Program-made: the position numbers and the translations under genes
Shown: in pieces, positions 34,937 through 45,442 of the stretch
How the letters are laid out: the number at the start of each line of letters is the position of its first letter
How positions within the stretch are numbered: the stretch's first letter is position 1
The notes under the pieces: model-generated
Seen by the model: only the letters and a program-made list of their open reading frames with translations
What the model was told of the DNA's origin: nothing
The model's database searches: none
Source of the DNA: Arthrinium phaeospermum
Taxonomy: Eukaryota; Ascomycota; Sordariomycetes; Amphisphaeriales; Apiosporaceae
DNA: 64,000 nucleotides
Direction of reading: 5' to 3'
NCBI GenBank assembly: GCA_006503535.1
Contig: QYRS01000001.1
Span: forward strand, 3,472,001 to 3,536,000

Positions 34937-36754
34937 CTACCGACGCCTTTCGGTGTAGCCTGGCGGTGCTGTCGCCAAGTAGATCGCGTGGTGGTGGTGC
35001 GCCGATTCGTCGCCGCAAGCTGGTATGATGGGAAGAACGACTTGTCTTCTTGAGCAAGAACGGCACGCGCGAGATTTGGTGGTGCCAAGTGCTACTAGCT
35101 CAATGATCCAAGTACCCGAAGCCCTGGAGTGAAGCAACGAGGCAGCTTTCGTTGAGCTGGCAATCTGCCCTATCGAGCATTGGAAGGGCAATGTCCAGTC
35201 CTGACTATCCCAGCCTTTGCTGGTGTAGTCTGCCCATAGAACCTCGTCATCCAGTTTGGTCCCGTTCTCCATAGCAAGGTCTGACCAGCTTGGCAGGGGT
35301 GTAGCTGTTTCGTAACGCACTTCAAAATGGTCCATGTGCTGGGCCTCTGCAGGGCTGAGATCAGTATCGCCCGTGTCCAGTCTCCAAGCATAAAACCATT
35401 TGGATTGCCACTCATCGTCCGGGTCATCGGCGGGGACGAAGGGATCTATTGGCAGTAGCCCACGCATCTTTTCGATGATCTCTTCCGGATCCCAAAACGA
35501 ACGAGTGAAGTTCTTCCCGCCATGATATCCGTCATAGCCTGGGGATAACGCCGATATTCTCTGTGCCAACTGTTATAATAGTCATTGTCCTTGTACTTGT
35601 CATCAGGCACCATTCCCCGGCGAATCGCCTCAGACCTGGCCCTGGCCCATTGCAGGTCTCGGCTCACTGCCTCATGGAAGATTTGGGCAGCTAGCTGAGG
35701 AACAGGGTCGCCATCGAAGATGAGCGTAAAAGATTCCTCGGGGAGGTCCAGATGCTCAACCACCCAACGTGCAATAACCGGAGTAACAGACCACTTTGAT
35801 AGATCCTGCACCCTATTACTCAAGCAAGCTCTGTCCGGATCATTGTCCGCGGCACACTGAAATATGTTCCTCCATAAGTTGGCACGCCTGGTCACATGTA
35901 GCCTAGTGTTCTCGCGAAGGAATGGTAGAAGGCCTTGTGCATGGCATTCGGCAAATGGTACCGCCGGGCGATCCTCTTCCAGAACAACCTGGCGCATGTG
36001 CGTTCGAGCGCGTCGGGCACAGAGCGAAGGAACCGGATGCACGCCGCCGCAGCGGAGAACCTGTAGTTGAAGCCCGTATCCCGGGACCCGCGAAGTCACG
36101 GTACAAAAGTCGCCGGCGGCAGGTAATCTCGTCGTCGTTCCGGATAAGCCATGGCTCGTGGCACATCCAGAACTCGGTTGGCACGAGACAGCCATGTTTG
36201 ATTGGTCGAGGACGCTCTGTAACGCGCAGGTAACGAAGTTGCGGTAGGCCGACAATGCCTCGCCGTATTGATTGGTCTCGATGTACCGCAATGCCTCCCA
36301 CGGGAGGGAGACAATGCACCACCCGCCTTCAGGATACTGACCCTCAGGACGAGTGTTGAGCCTCTCAATGACATGCTGAAGCTGGGGAACCGGATGCCAT
36401 CTGCTCCATGGCCTCGGGGGAGATGCGGCCACGGGCTTGGTGGAGCAGCTCGGCTTCAGTGCTCCACATGTTTTTCATGAGGCTGAACAGGGCGTTGGCC
36501 CTGCGCTTGGTCTCGACGGAACAGACGGTGAAGAACCTGATTGTGTTATGTTTGAGGGCCAAGCCCTGCATCTCGGCGGCGACTTGCTGGCAGCAAAACT
36601 GGAGGGCCATCAGATGGGGCTGGTGGATTGGCCCTCCGGCTTTGAGCTTGTTAGTAGCTGGGTTGTAGACGTAGCCATGCTCAAGCGTGACGTATTCACG
36701 GTAAATGATGTCTCTGATTTCGCGGGGAAGGCAAAAAGTAGATTCCGACGACAT
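34937..36754 (-). CDS. Uncharacterised fungal protein with F-box-like N-terminus (frame-broken)
   Basis: The start MSSESTFCLPREIRDIIYREYV at 36754 is the F-box-like LPxEIRxxIY signature of a large Pezizomycotina family of unknown function; an upstream in-frame ATG at 36790 is possible. There follow VYNPATNKLKAGGPIHQPHLMA, CQQVAAEMQGLALKHNTI, WCIVSLPWEALRYIET, MRQVVLEEDRPAVPFAECHAQGL, ENTRLHVTRRANLWRN, VIARWVVEHLDLPEESFTLIFDG, then NFTRSFWDPEEI and WQSKWFYAWRLDTGD. Frame changes occur near 36400, 36180, 36050 and 35520, so the product is pieced from several frames. The true 3' end is uncertain. Such proteins may be substrate adaptors, but nothing here proves that. Confidence 0.6.
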
Positions 36755-37629
36755 GGTGTGGAGTGTGGGAGAATGATGGTTAGATGGCAAGAAGATCCAG
36801 ACACTGTTGAGGAGGGATGGGTTGGTGAAGTTGGCGATTGGTAGATAGAAGACAACTTGGAGGAGCGGATGAGTTGAAGTTGTAGGGGCCTAGACCTAAA
36901 GAGCTGTAGCTTGTAGGTGCGCCCGGGGGCAATTTATAATTGGAGCGCTCTCCACTAAAGCCAGGACGGCGTGACTGTATCGGAGAAGCAGTCAATCAGG
37001 AGTGCCTAAGAGCTCAATCCAGCCAATCAAATTCAATTGACTGATCTGGATTGAGCACAGCACAGCACCTAACCGGCGCCCCAACCCACCTGAATAACTC
37101 AATTCCACCAGACAGCACTGATGTGCGCAGAGTTTGGCCCAAAGCCGCCGAAACTCTGACTTCAGACTGCCCCATTCCATTCACCCCATCATCGCGCACA
37201 TTGGCTCTCATTGTACAGCCATCATCAGCCAGGTTCTTTTTTTTTTTTTCGGGGCGGAGTCCCCTATTATTTATTTGAATTTTTTTTCTAGCATATACTA
37301 TGTACAGCTGACACAAGTGGTAAGGAACAAATGGATGGTAACACAAATTGGCAGTGACTCCGTGCCAAGACAAATGGGTATCTCAAATGGTAAAGTTAAA
37401 AAAATCAAGCCTCCAGCTACACAGGCACATCTCCGTCAGTTCAATTCAATCGTCGGCACCTCCATCGGGGGTGGGCGTGACTTACCGATAACAGATAGCA
37501 AGTGCCAAGCCACCTTTCTGCCACAACCCTCGACCACAGCCACTGGCTCCGAATTAGCAAACGTGGTCGGTCTGGGCGCAGGGCGCCGTCATCTCTCACG
37601 TACCTTGTCATCCCCCACGGCATAGGGTT
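36755..37629. other. Intergenic, F-box-like gene upstream side
   Basis: Promoter side of the F-box-like gene, with a poly-T run (about 37231-37249). On the minus strand an intron-like GTAAGT...TGTGTAG segment with CTGAC lies near 37418-37485, which may belong to the next locus. Confidence 0.4.
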
Positions 37630-38060
37630 CAAGGTAAACCCGGGGCTGTTGCAGAGCTGAAGTCAGCACAAGGCGTCTTCACACTGGACGTGGGGCGGGA
37701 ACCTACCTCGCGATAGCATCATGTCCAGCCATCGAGAAAGGAACCACTGCACTCCACAAGTCTGTCAGTACCGTAGCAGAAGGCGTCAAACCAGCTGTCA
37801 GTCGACCGACACACGCACCTCGTTCGCACCACATGGGCCCAAGATCCATCGGAGATTGCTCTGCAGCAACCGTTAGTACACAAGGGCGGGGTCAAGGCCA
37901 GAGGCGGGATCACTGACCGCACCGAGCAACAAAGTTCTCAAAACTACACACGGCTTCGACGTCAGTCAGCTTCTCGAGATCACCATGATGGGGGGTACTA
38001 ACCCAGCGCACGCAGATGCCGGTTCTGCGCAGGTTTTCGGAGAAAGCTTTCGAAGGTAGG
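37630..38060 (-). CDS. Probable intron-rich small gene with very short exons, incomplete
   Basis: On the minus strand a series of small exon-like pieces is separated by good introns. The clearest is 37861-37917 (57 nt, donor GTCAGT, perfect CTAAC branch site, CTGCAG acceptor). Others have donors GTTAGT, GTGCGT and GTAGGT with CTGAC branch sites. Joined in phase, the pieces give a Cys-containing peptide (CAEPASACAG, FENFVARCEQ, SPMDLGPMWCER) ending near 37643. I could not find a convincing start; the upstream exon near 38040-38060 is not fixed. A small cysteine-rich protein or a spliced non-coding RNA are both possible. Confidence 0.35.
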
Positions 38061-38311
38061 TATAAGTTCTCGCGATGTACGCCTAGCGACAATTAGTACC
38101 CGTCCACAGGGCACCCGGATGGATCATGGATTACCTACTCCTTGGGACCTGTGATTTATCTCTCCTTCCCATCGCACACATACACATACGTTGCCATCTC
38201 TCACTTGGCTTTCAGTGTAAGCACAGCTGGCGGGACCAACGACCTAGAGATCTCGGTAGCTTACCTTCAATCCCTCTCACACCACCATACACCCACAACA
38301 CCATCTATATC

Positions 38312-39068
38312 TCAACACCCACCCACACACACCATGGCAGTCACCAGCAACAACAACGACGCCATGTCGCACGCGCCCGCAGAGGCTGAATAGTTGGTTA
38401 GAAATACGTGACAGGGGATGTAATATCGACAGGATGTACTTACGCGCCTCTGACAATTCCGACAAGGCCGGCGCCGCTGCGCCGGTGACCAGACTCTGTA
38501 CGTATATCAGCTTCCACGCATATGCAAACATTAGAATTCTGTTGGTTAACTTACCCAGCTTCCTCCTAAGAAGCCCCATTTCCGCGATCACTACATCGCC
38601 CTTGGTAAACTCGACTCCAAGGTGCTCGAGACCGCGCTTGGTAATATGCCTCTCGAGCTGCTGCAGTACGTAGCTCTTTACGTATGCGACCTGTACGTCG
38701 CATACAAGGTATACGGCGGCGAAGACCGCCATCGAGACTACCAGACGATGGAGGGTGTATTTATACGTATGCGAAACGGGAACAAGGCTCCGGAGACCGC
38801 GGAGCTTCTGCTAGATTTGCTATACGGTTAGGTCGCCAATCCGATAGTTTCATTATGATAATACAGATACATACGGCAAGCTCGACGAAGGCCGATGCGA
38901 TAAGATCGCGGGTTGGCTCAGCCAATTGAAGGGAAAGGGCCGTCACCGATAGACGGGAGATGAACCTGGAAGGGCATGGAAAATAAGTCAGCCGACGCAT
39001 CTCATCTACCGTGCGAGTGAAACGACATACGAACCGAGATTGGCGAGTGGTCCTTTGATGATGGACAT
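38312..39068 (-). CDS. Hypothetical multi-exon protein
   Basis: Start at 39068: MSIIKGPLANLG, donor GTATGT, then FISRLSVTALSLQLAEPTRDL and ASAFVELA. After another GTATGT intron comes VAYVKSYVLQQLERHITKRGLEHLG, EFTKGDVVIAEMGLLRRKL with donor GTAAGT, then LVTGAAAPALSELSEA with donor GTAAGT and a last exon with a hydrophobic end (MASLLLLVTAM) stopping at 38312. The helical pieces and good donors argue for a real gene. The phase between the third and fourth pieces does not fit without one base change. I recognise no family. It is divergent from a CT-rich upstream tract. Confidence 0.4.
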
Positions 39069-39626
39069 GTTGCTATCGATTTGCTGTTGGTCGGTTGCTG
39101 TGTAGTCAGTTGCTGCGAACCGGGCGTCAGCGAAAAGAGAGACAGAGACAGAGGAGGGAAGCCATTCAAGCTTGTGGGGCAGGAATGGGGACGACGGACG
39201 GTGACGGGGGACGGGGGAAAGACGCTTACGCTCATGTACTTGCTTCTAGTCTATCGCATGGAAGGCAACAGGTCTGTTGAGCAAGGTGACGGGTGTGTTT
39301 GGTTAGCTACTAACCTGGTCCTGCGGTCGGAGAGAGGAGGGGGCTGCGGGGCGGGAGTGCTTACTTCACACAAATTTTCTTTTTAACACAAATGGTAGAT
39401 TAACGTCCTCCGCAGGACGGGTCGCGCGCTCAGGCACGCAAGACTGACGGGGACAAGAGCGTGGGCCATGGCGATGATGGGTTGCAAAGGGAAGGGGGAG
39501 GGGGAGGGACGCTGGATGGAGGCGTAAGGGAAGCCACCAGGCTCCATGGGGGACACACACAAGACAGTTTGAATGGGTTGCCATTCGATATGGGAGTTGG
39601 TTTAAGTCGTGCGCCCGGTGTCATCG

Positions 39627-39715
39627 AGGAGGGGGAGATGAAAAGATGAAGAAAAGAGATGGAGATGGAGAGAGAGAGAAAGAGAAAGAGAGAAGAGAAT
39701 GAAGGTTCCATGAGG
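39627..39715 (+). repeat. Polypurine tract
   Basis: An almost uninterrupted A/G stretch with GAGA and AAAGAG units lies just past the stop of the minus-strand RT gene. It is therefore a polypyrimidine tract on the RT sense strand and might belong to the 3' end of the element. Confidence 0.6.
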
Positions 39716-39723
39716 AAGGAGCA

Positions 39724-42700
39724 CTAGGTGGGCGGGACGAATCGGAAATATTGTCTGACGCCGCTGAACATGTCAAGGGGAAAGAACAGGATCGCCCACG
39801 CCGTCGCGGCCCGGACGTTCTTCCGCTCCCGGAGAAGACAGCGCATGGTCAGATTGGGGCTTACTGCCCTGCGCAAGAAGGCATCCCTCTGTTCCTCGAA
39901 AAACAGGCATTCTAGGAACAAGTGCTGCATGGTTTGGTCCGCCCTGCCACATTGACACGTGGGGGTATGCACGAGCTGGGCACGGTGTTAAGGTTATTGG
40001 TTGGAATGGGGGGCGGGTGGGGGTGGGGAATGAGAAGATGTGACTTACTTTGCCCATGTCGTACAGTCGCCTCCGTACTGGCAGGTTCTCGCTCCGGCAG
40101 AACAGTAACATGACACACGCTGGGCGTGACAGTCCGCGGTACAGCTTGAGGCATGCCGGATCCCACATCTCGAGGGTGGCGGCCGTGTCACTCCTGCCCC
40201 CCTTCTTCCTCCTTAGTAGTCCGACCACCGCTCGCACATTTCCAGGTTGGCCTTTCTTTCATCTCGTGCAGCCGTACATGGCGACTGTCTCTCCACTCTT
40301 TGAGTTTCTCGTCCTCCGACGCGCGGGTGTTGCCCGAGGCATACCTGGCATAGGCAACATCCCGAACGGCCCTGGCCTCAATACCCAATGCCTGGAACGG
40401 ATGTCGTGCCAGCTTGTACTTGGTAATCGTACCGAGCGATTGCCGCCGTGATTCCATCCGCTGCCACTCAACCGAGTCGATCGAGGCAGCTCGGTGCGTG
40501 ACGGCCATCCTGTAAACACACACCTATGTCTTCAACGTTCAGCTCGTTCATTAGTACGGCACCGGCAGTGCCGTGAAAGGCCGATGTAATGTCGTGGAGG
40601 CAGTTGTATTGCAACGATCTCAGGCGCTCGATATGTTTCCCGTTGAAGGCGGACCCTGTCGGCATGTGGTATTCGCTCGACTGGATAGGCATCGGCCGAA
40701 AGCGCCAATCCTTCTGAATAGTCATGTAGAACGCGGCTGCGCAGTATGTCATTGCTGTCCTGACCTTCGAGAGGTACATGTGTCGCGCGTGTTCGAAGGA
40801 CAGGCCGTATGTGGACTTTGCGAGTACCCGGATCGGCCGCATGGCCTTGTCCGCCTTCTCCACTATCTGGAAAGAAGTCAATTGGCGGTGTTCTTCCAGT
40901 ACAGAAGCGGGAGGATCGTGATTAGCACTTACGTTGGCCACATGGGCATCCCACTTCAGATACTGATCCATGAATACACCAAGAATCCTCATCACGGTAC
41001 ACACTGAATCCTTCGACATGCCTTCAATCTCCGGATACGATTCGCAGACTGGATCCTTGCGCCACCTAGGGTCTCGCAGATGCATGACGTGATTCTTTGA
41101 TCCTTCGAATCGAACTCCGTTCGGCTCGGACCACTCAAGTATGTAGCGAAACATTTGCGCAAGGATCCTATTGTTCTTCTCAGGTGACGGCGAGCTGACG
41201 ACCAGGTACATGTCGTCAACAAAAGCAATGCTCAGAGAGTCGCCCGGGAAGATCTTCTGGTCAAACCGCTCCAGAAGAGGCGAAGCGAAGAGCAGAAAGA
41301 GGATGGGAGACAAAGGGCTTCCCTGTGGAATACCAATGTTGACGTAGTACTCTCCGGACTGGTACCCAGGTATGCGGACGGTCGTCCTCCGGCCCCGTAG
41401 AAAGGATTCGATGGCACGGACCAGCCATGCTGGAATGCCCTTGGCACGAAGCGTCTCAATGAGAACCTCAATCCGGACATTGTCGTACGCGCCTCGTATG
41501 TCGAGACTCATGATGGTCACGAACCAACCTTTTCTGTGCCCCTTTCCGCGGCACGTCCGGTTCCATGCCCGATGAACCTCATTCACGATGGCTTCAACAG
41601 CTGCAGCGGTGGACTTGCCTGCGAACCCAAACTGATTGTGGGGGATGAGCTGGTGTTTGATGGCTATGTCCTTGAGCATGTTGGCGACAACCTTCTCGTA
41701 GACCTTTCCGGTACAAGGTAGCAAAGCGACCGGCCTCCAAGCTCGCGTTGAATGGGGGTCTTTGTCAGGCTTGAGTAGAGCGATGGTGATGGCAAGCTTC
41801 CAAGCACTCGGCTGATATCCCAGCATCAAACAAGCTTGGAACAGATGCGCGAGGTAGGCTCAATGATCATTTCCCAGAAAGGATCGCCACAGGCTTCCGA
41901 ACCCTGACCTCGACATGTCTTGAGAACAAAATTCGGCACACCGTCAGGCCCCATAGCCGCCCCCGAGCGCAGTTTAGCCAAAATCAGCTTGATATCCGAG
42001 GGATCAACGGTAGGAACTGCATCGTCGATCGAATCATCCGTCGCAGTTTGCTTGCTGGGGATAAAACCTTGCTTGCTGGGGATAGAACCTTGCTTGCTGG
42101 GGATAGAACCTTGCTTGCTGGGGAGAGAACTGCACGGTGTAGGTGCCAGGCCAATGTTCTCCTTGCCGAACTGAGAGGAAAGAAGTTGGTCGACAATCCC
42201 AGCAGGATCATGGACAAGGACTCCAGACTGTTCGTCTTTAAGTGGCCCCATGCGCGGACATACTTTGGGACGTAATCTTCTCGACACACCCTTGACCATT
42301 TTGTAGATGGTAGAAACTCGTCGTCCGGTGGTCGATGCATGACGCCTCCACATTTCTCTTCGATGCTTTCGATCCACCAAAGCTCGCAGAGACGCCGCGG
42401 TCCGCCATCTGAGGAATGTGGCCATGTCTCCCTTCAGGTCGTACTCAGCTCGTGCTTTGACTTCTTGGTCCTGATAACGTTTGACGTTGTTCGTGACGAA
42501 CCTCACGATCCTCGTCGCAGAGATCTCAATCTTCTCAACCAATTCATAGAATGGGACAGAGAGGCACTCGGTGAGATAGCGCGTGAACTGGTCAATGTCG
42601 CGGGCCGATCTCCATGGATGCGATGTGCCAAGGAGCTCGGGTGGGCCGAAGTGTTTGTGCAGCCATTCTTTGACGAGTTGTCGGAGCGCTGCCTTGTCTA

Positions 42701-44216
42701 GATTTCTTGTGAGGTAGACGGTACGGGCGATGCGGGAAACATCCCTACTCAGCTGAATATCCATCAGAAGATGATCTTGTGTGAATAGGTCATCAGTCGT
42801 GTGAACCGGCCGTCTCTTCAGGGGTTCTTCTGCGCCAAACGCCAGATCAATGGTTGATTGGGTTCCACCTGGTGCAGCTGTCTTCTTGAACGTCGTGGTA
42901 CCCTGCGGTGTCAAGAGCTTCATAGATGCCGCCTGAGTGGCTAGATGCAGCTCTCGGGCTTTGGGCGTACATGGCGCTGACTCGTGATGACCCTCCCAAT
43001 GTGGGTGATGCAAATTGAAATCGCCAACCACCAAATCGTAGCCATCTCCACTGAGGAATTTCATGAGGGAAGGGATGCACACGCGGTTCCCATGATTGTA
43101 GACATTCGTGATATGGATCTCCCCACTCGAGGTCTTCAGGTGAAGTGTGGCAACACAACCACGGTTAGGATCACCTCCCTCTGGCTCCGTCACGTACCAG
43201 TCGCCGACTGGGATTGAACGTTCCACATAGAAAGCAACCTTGATGCCAAGACACTTGGGAGATCTAGCTGCTGTGGAATGACTTGCATGTCGTTGCTTGC
43301 GCCCCTCCTGTCTCGAAACAGGTAGGAATGGATGGTCTTCTTCCCTGAGTAATGTGGTTCCATACCACAGGTTGTAACGCTCTGTACGGAAGGGAAGGGA
43401 GTGAGGAGGGTCGTTGATGGCAATATCCCAAGGTCTGTCCATCTTCTCGGTCGCCTTCCTCAGAACCTGAAGTGTCCTGGATGATCTGTCCGGGCCGCCC
43501 ATAACATTGACCTGGGCGATCCGAAGCTTGCTGTCGTTGATCACTTGCGGGACTTGACGCGCCTTTGGGGGATCCTTGGATAGCGCCGTCTCCGCTTGCC
43601 ATTTTCTTTTGCACGACATCTTTTCGGAATTCGAGGCTAGACGCACGCCGGATGCAAATGACTGTGGCGGGGGTACGAAAGTGGTTGAGACTCCAAGGAC
43701 TCTAGAGGACGTTGACTCGGATGACGCAGGTGTGGCGGTAGTGGAGAAAAGGGCTGCAGGCGAGGGCGAAGCAAGGACGTCAGCGTTTCCCGTTGACCCT
43801 CGGGTGACGGATGAAGGCAGCAGTGACGCCTGATTATGGTTGGCCCAGGAAGCGGAATTGGAAGTGTCACACGTCGTGACATCTTCCCGAACACCAGGGC
43901 TGGCCCCTAAGGCTAATGTTGACGTATTGTTCCGACTATGTTTGACCCGGGACGTGGCATCGAGGCATTGCCTGTGGTAGTTGGTGTCGATGAGTACAAT
44001 GAGCTCAAATAAAGGCTGGGAAAAGCAATCATATGTATCATCTGCGGCTGTGAGTTCGTGCTGTTCTGGTTTAGGGTTCAAGTCTGAAGGCCTCCTTGGG
44101 CGGTGGTTGGTTGGAGCTGATTTAAAGTTTAAGGTTGATGCGGCCCAGTCGGTTGACCGTGGTCGATGTGCGGCCATCCCGCACGACGCCCCCTGGTGTG
44201 CTTCACCAATACTCAA
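39724..44216 (-). mobile_element. LINE-type endonuclease/reverse-transcriptase element with apparent introns
   Basis: Minus strand. A long N-terminal part is followed by an apurinic-type endonuclease (LRIAQVNVMGG, ITNVYNHG, DLVVGDFNLHHPHWEG, QSTIDLAFG, TQDHLLMDIQL). The reverse transcriptase starts with AMGPDGVPNFVLK and moves one frame at about 41826-41850 into WRPVALLPCTGKVYEK, FGFAGKSTAAAVEAI, MSLDIRGAYDNV, GIPQGSPLSPILF and FVDDM (the YxDD box). C-terminal parts carry WDPACLKLYRG, a Cys motif (CQCGRADQTMQHLFLEC) and the end at 39724. Shifts occur near 40510 (GTGTGTG run) and near 40220. Two GT-AG introns are plausible at 40867-40932 and 39976-40048. The layout fits I/Tad-like non-LTR elements; flanking target-site duplications were not found by eye. 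Confidence 0.85.
42047..42130. repeat. 21-bp minisatellite, about four copies
   Basis: Unit TTGCTTGCTGGGGATAGAACC, in frame with the endonuclease/RT reading frame on the minus strand, giving a seven-residue repeat (SIPSKQG). Copies differ by one or two substitutions and keep the frame. Confidence 0.9.
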
Positions 44217-45315
44217 TGGCCTGACTTATAGTTACTATGCAGATACGAGTTTACTAACAATCGCCGTTGCTATCTTGATCGTTCATGTTGCCCAGACCTC
44301 GGAGCTGAAGCGCTGCATGCAGCTGCATGTGCACACCAGGTTCAGAGCCTCCACACACCACAGAGCCATGGAATGTTTGTGACATACCGGGAGCTTGGCT
44401 CTGACCCTGGTAGACCTATGATAAAGTTGCTTGTTCGGTCCTATACAGATTCAACAGCCAGGCGATCAAGGCCTATCCGACAGGCACGCATCCTCCTACC
44501 AGGGACCTCGAGCCAACGGTCTGTGGTGACCCCAATGCCTGGAATCCATCCTCTCGAGTTGCCTTCAAAATGTTCACACCAATGCAGCTATTGATAATCA
44601 GTGGACTTCAGTAGGATAGTACACAGATATTGGGTCAAAGTGGTGTATGTTTGTTCATCATCATCCTATCTGCTGCGGCGGAGATCACCAGCTCCCTTCG
44701 TGCGATGAGCTGATGGTCGTGCGCCACGTGCACGTCACGCCCATTTTGGGCAGCGCCAGTAGCCCCTGAATTGGCGATACCAACAATCGAAGGACGCAAG
44801 ATGCGTTATGGACAACTTGTCGATGATATGATTGCAGTTTAAATCGGAAAAGGGGGAGAAGTCTCCCGGATTCAGGGCGACCGAACGAGTCTTGGCATAT
44901 GCAGGTCGAAATTCAACACCCAATTGAATCAGACATCAAGCTAAGCTAAGGTTCGGCGAGACTGATCGAGAAGGTGGTACCTGAAAGTACCCCTTCAAAT
45001 CAACCAGTCACCCTTGACTCACCAGAACATGCGATATACGAGGGCGGTGAAATAACAATCAAGGAACGGACACTATGCAACACCGTTTCCCCTTCAACTG
45101 GAGGAGTATACGATCATGGCATGAAAAGCCCCTCCAATTGATTGGTGCGCAAAGACTGATTCAGTAGCGCCAAGCTGGAACCTAGCGAGTCTCCCCACGC
45201 TTAGTGCTTATTCGTGTGTGGAGTGCTCCGTAGGCACGGAGACCGATCCGAGGTTTGGGCTTGGCACAAATGACTACATTTGACATTATCAGGCCCGCCG
45301 TTTCCCGACTCTTTC
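44217..45315. other. Intergenic, RT element to ABC transporter
   Basis: About 1.1 kb. No supported gene or tRNA. It holds the 5' flank of the element and the distal promoter of the transporter. Confidence 0.5.
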
Positions 45316-45442
45316 ATGCTTCTGACTTCGTTTCGCTCTGTCGAAACGTTTGCAGTAGCTCGAACTCTGTCGAACAAGATGCTTCTGACTTCGTTTCGCT
45401 CTGTCGAAACGTTTGCAGTAGCTCGAAACTCTGTCGAACAAG
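45316..45442. repeat. Direct tandem duplication, 63/64 bp, abutting the ABC start codon
   Basis: Copy 1 is 45316-45378 and copy 2 is 45379-45442. The only difference is one A (CTCGAACTC against CTCGAAACTC). Copy 2 ends immediately before the start ATG at 45443. Confidence 0.9.

Noticed and set aside
39976..40048. Treating the 73-nt segment in the RT gene only as a frameshift error
   Set aside because: Donor GTAAGT, a TTAAC branch-like site and a CAG acceptor with correct phase make an intron the better reading, although not proven.
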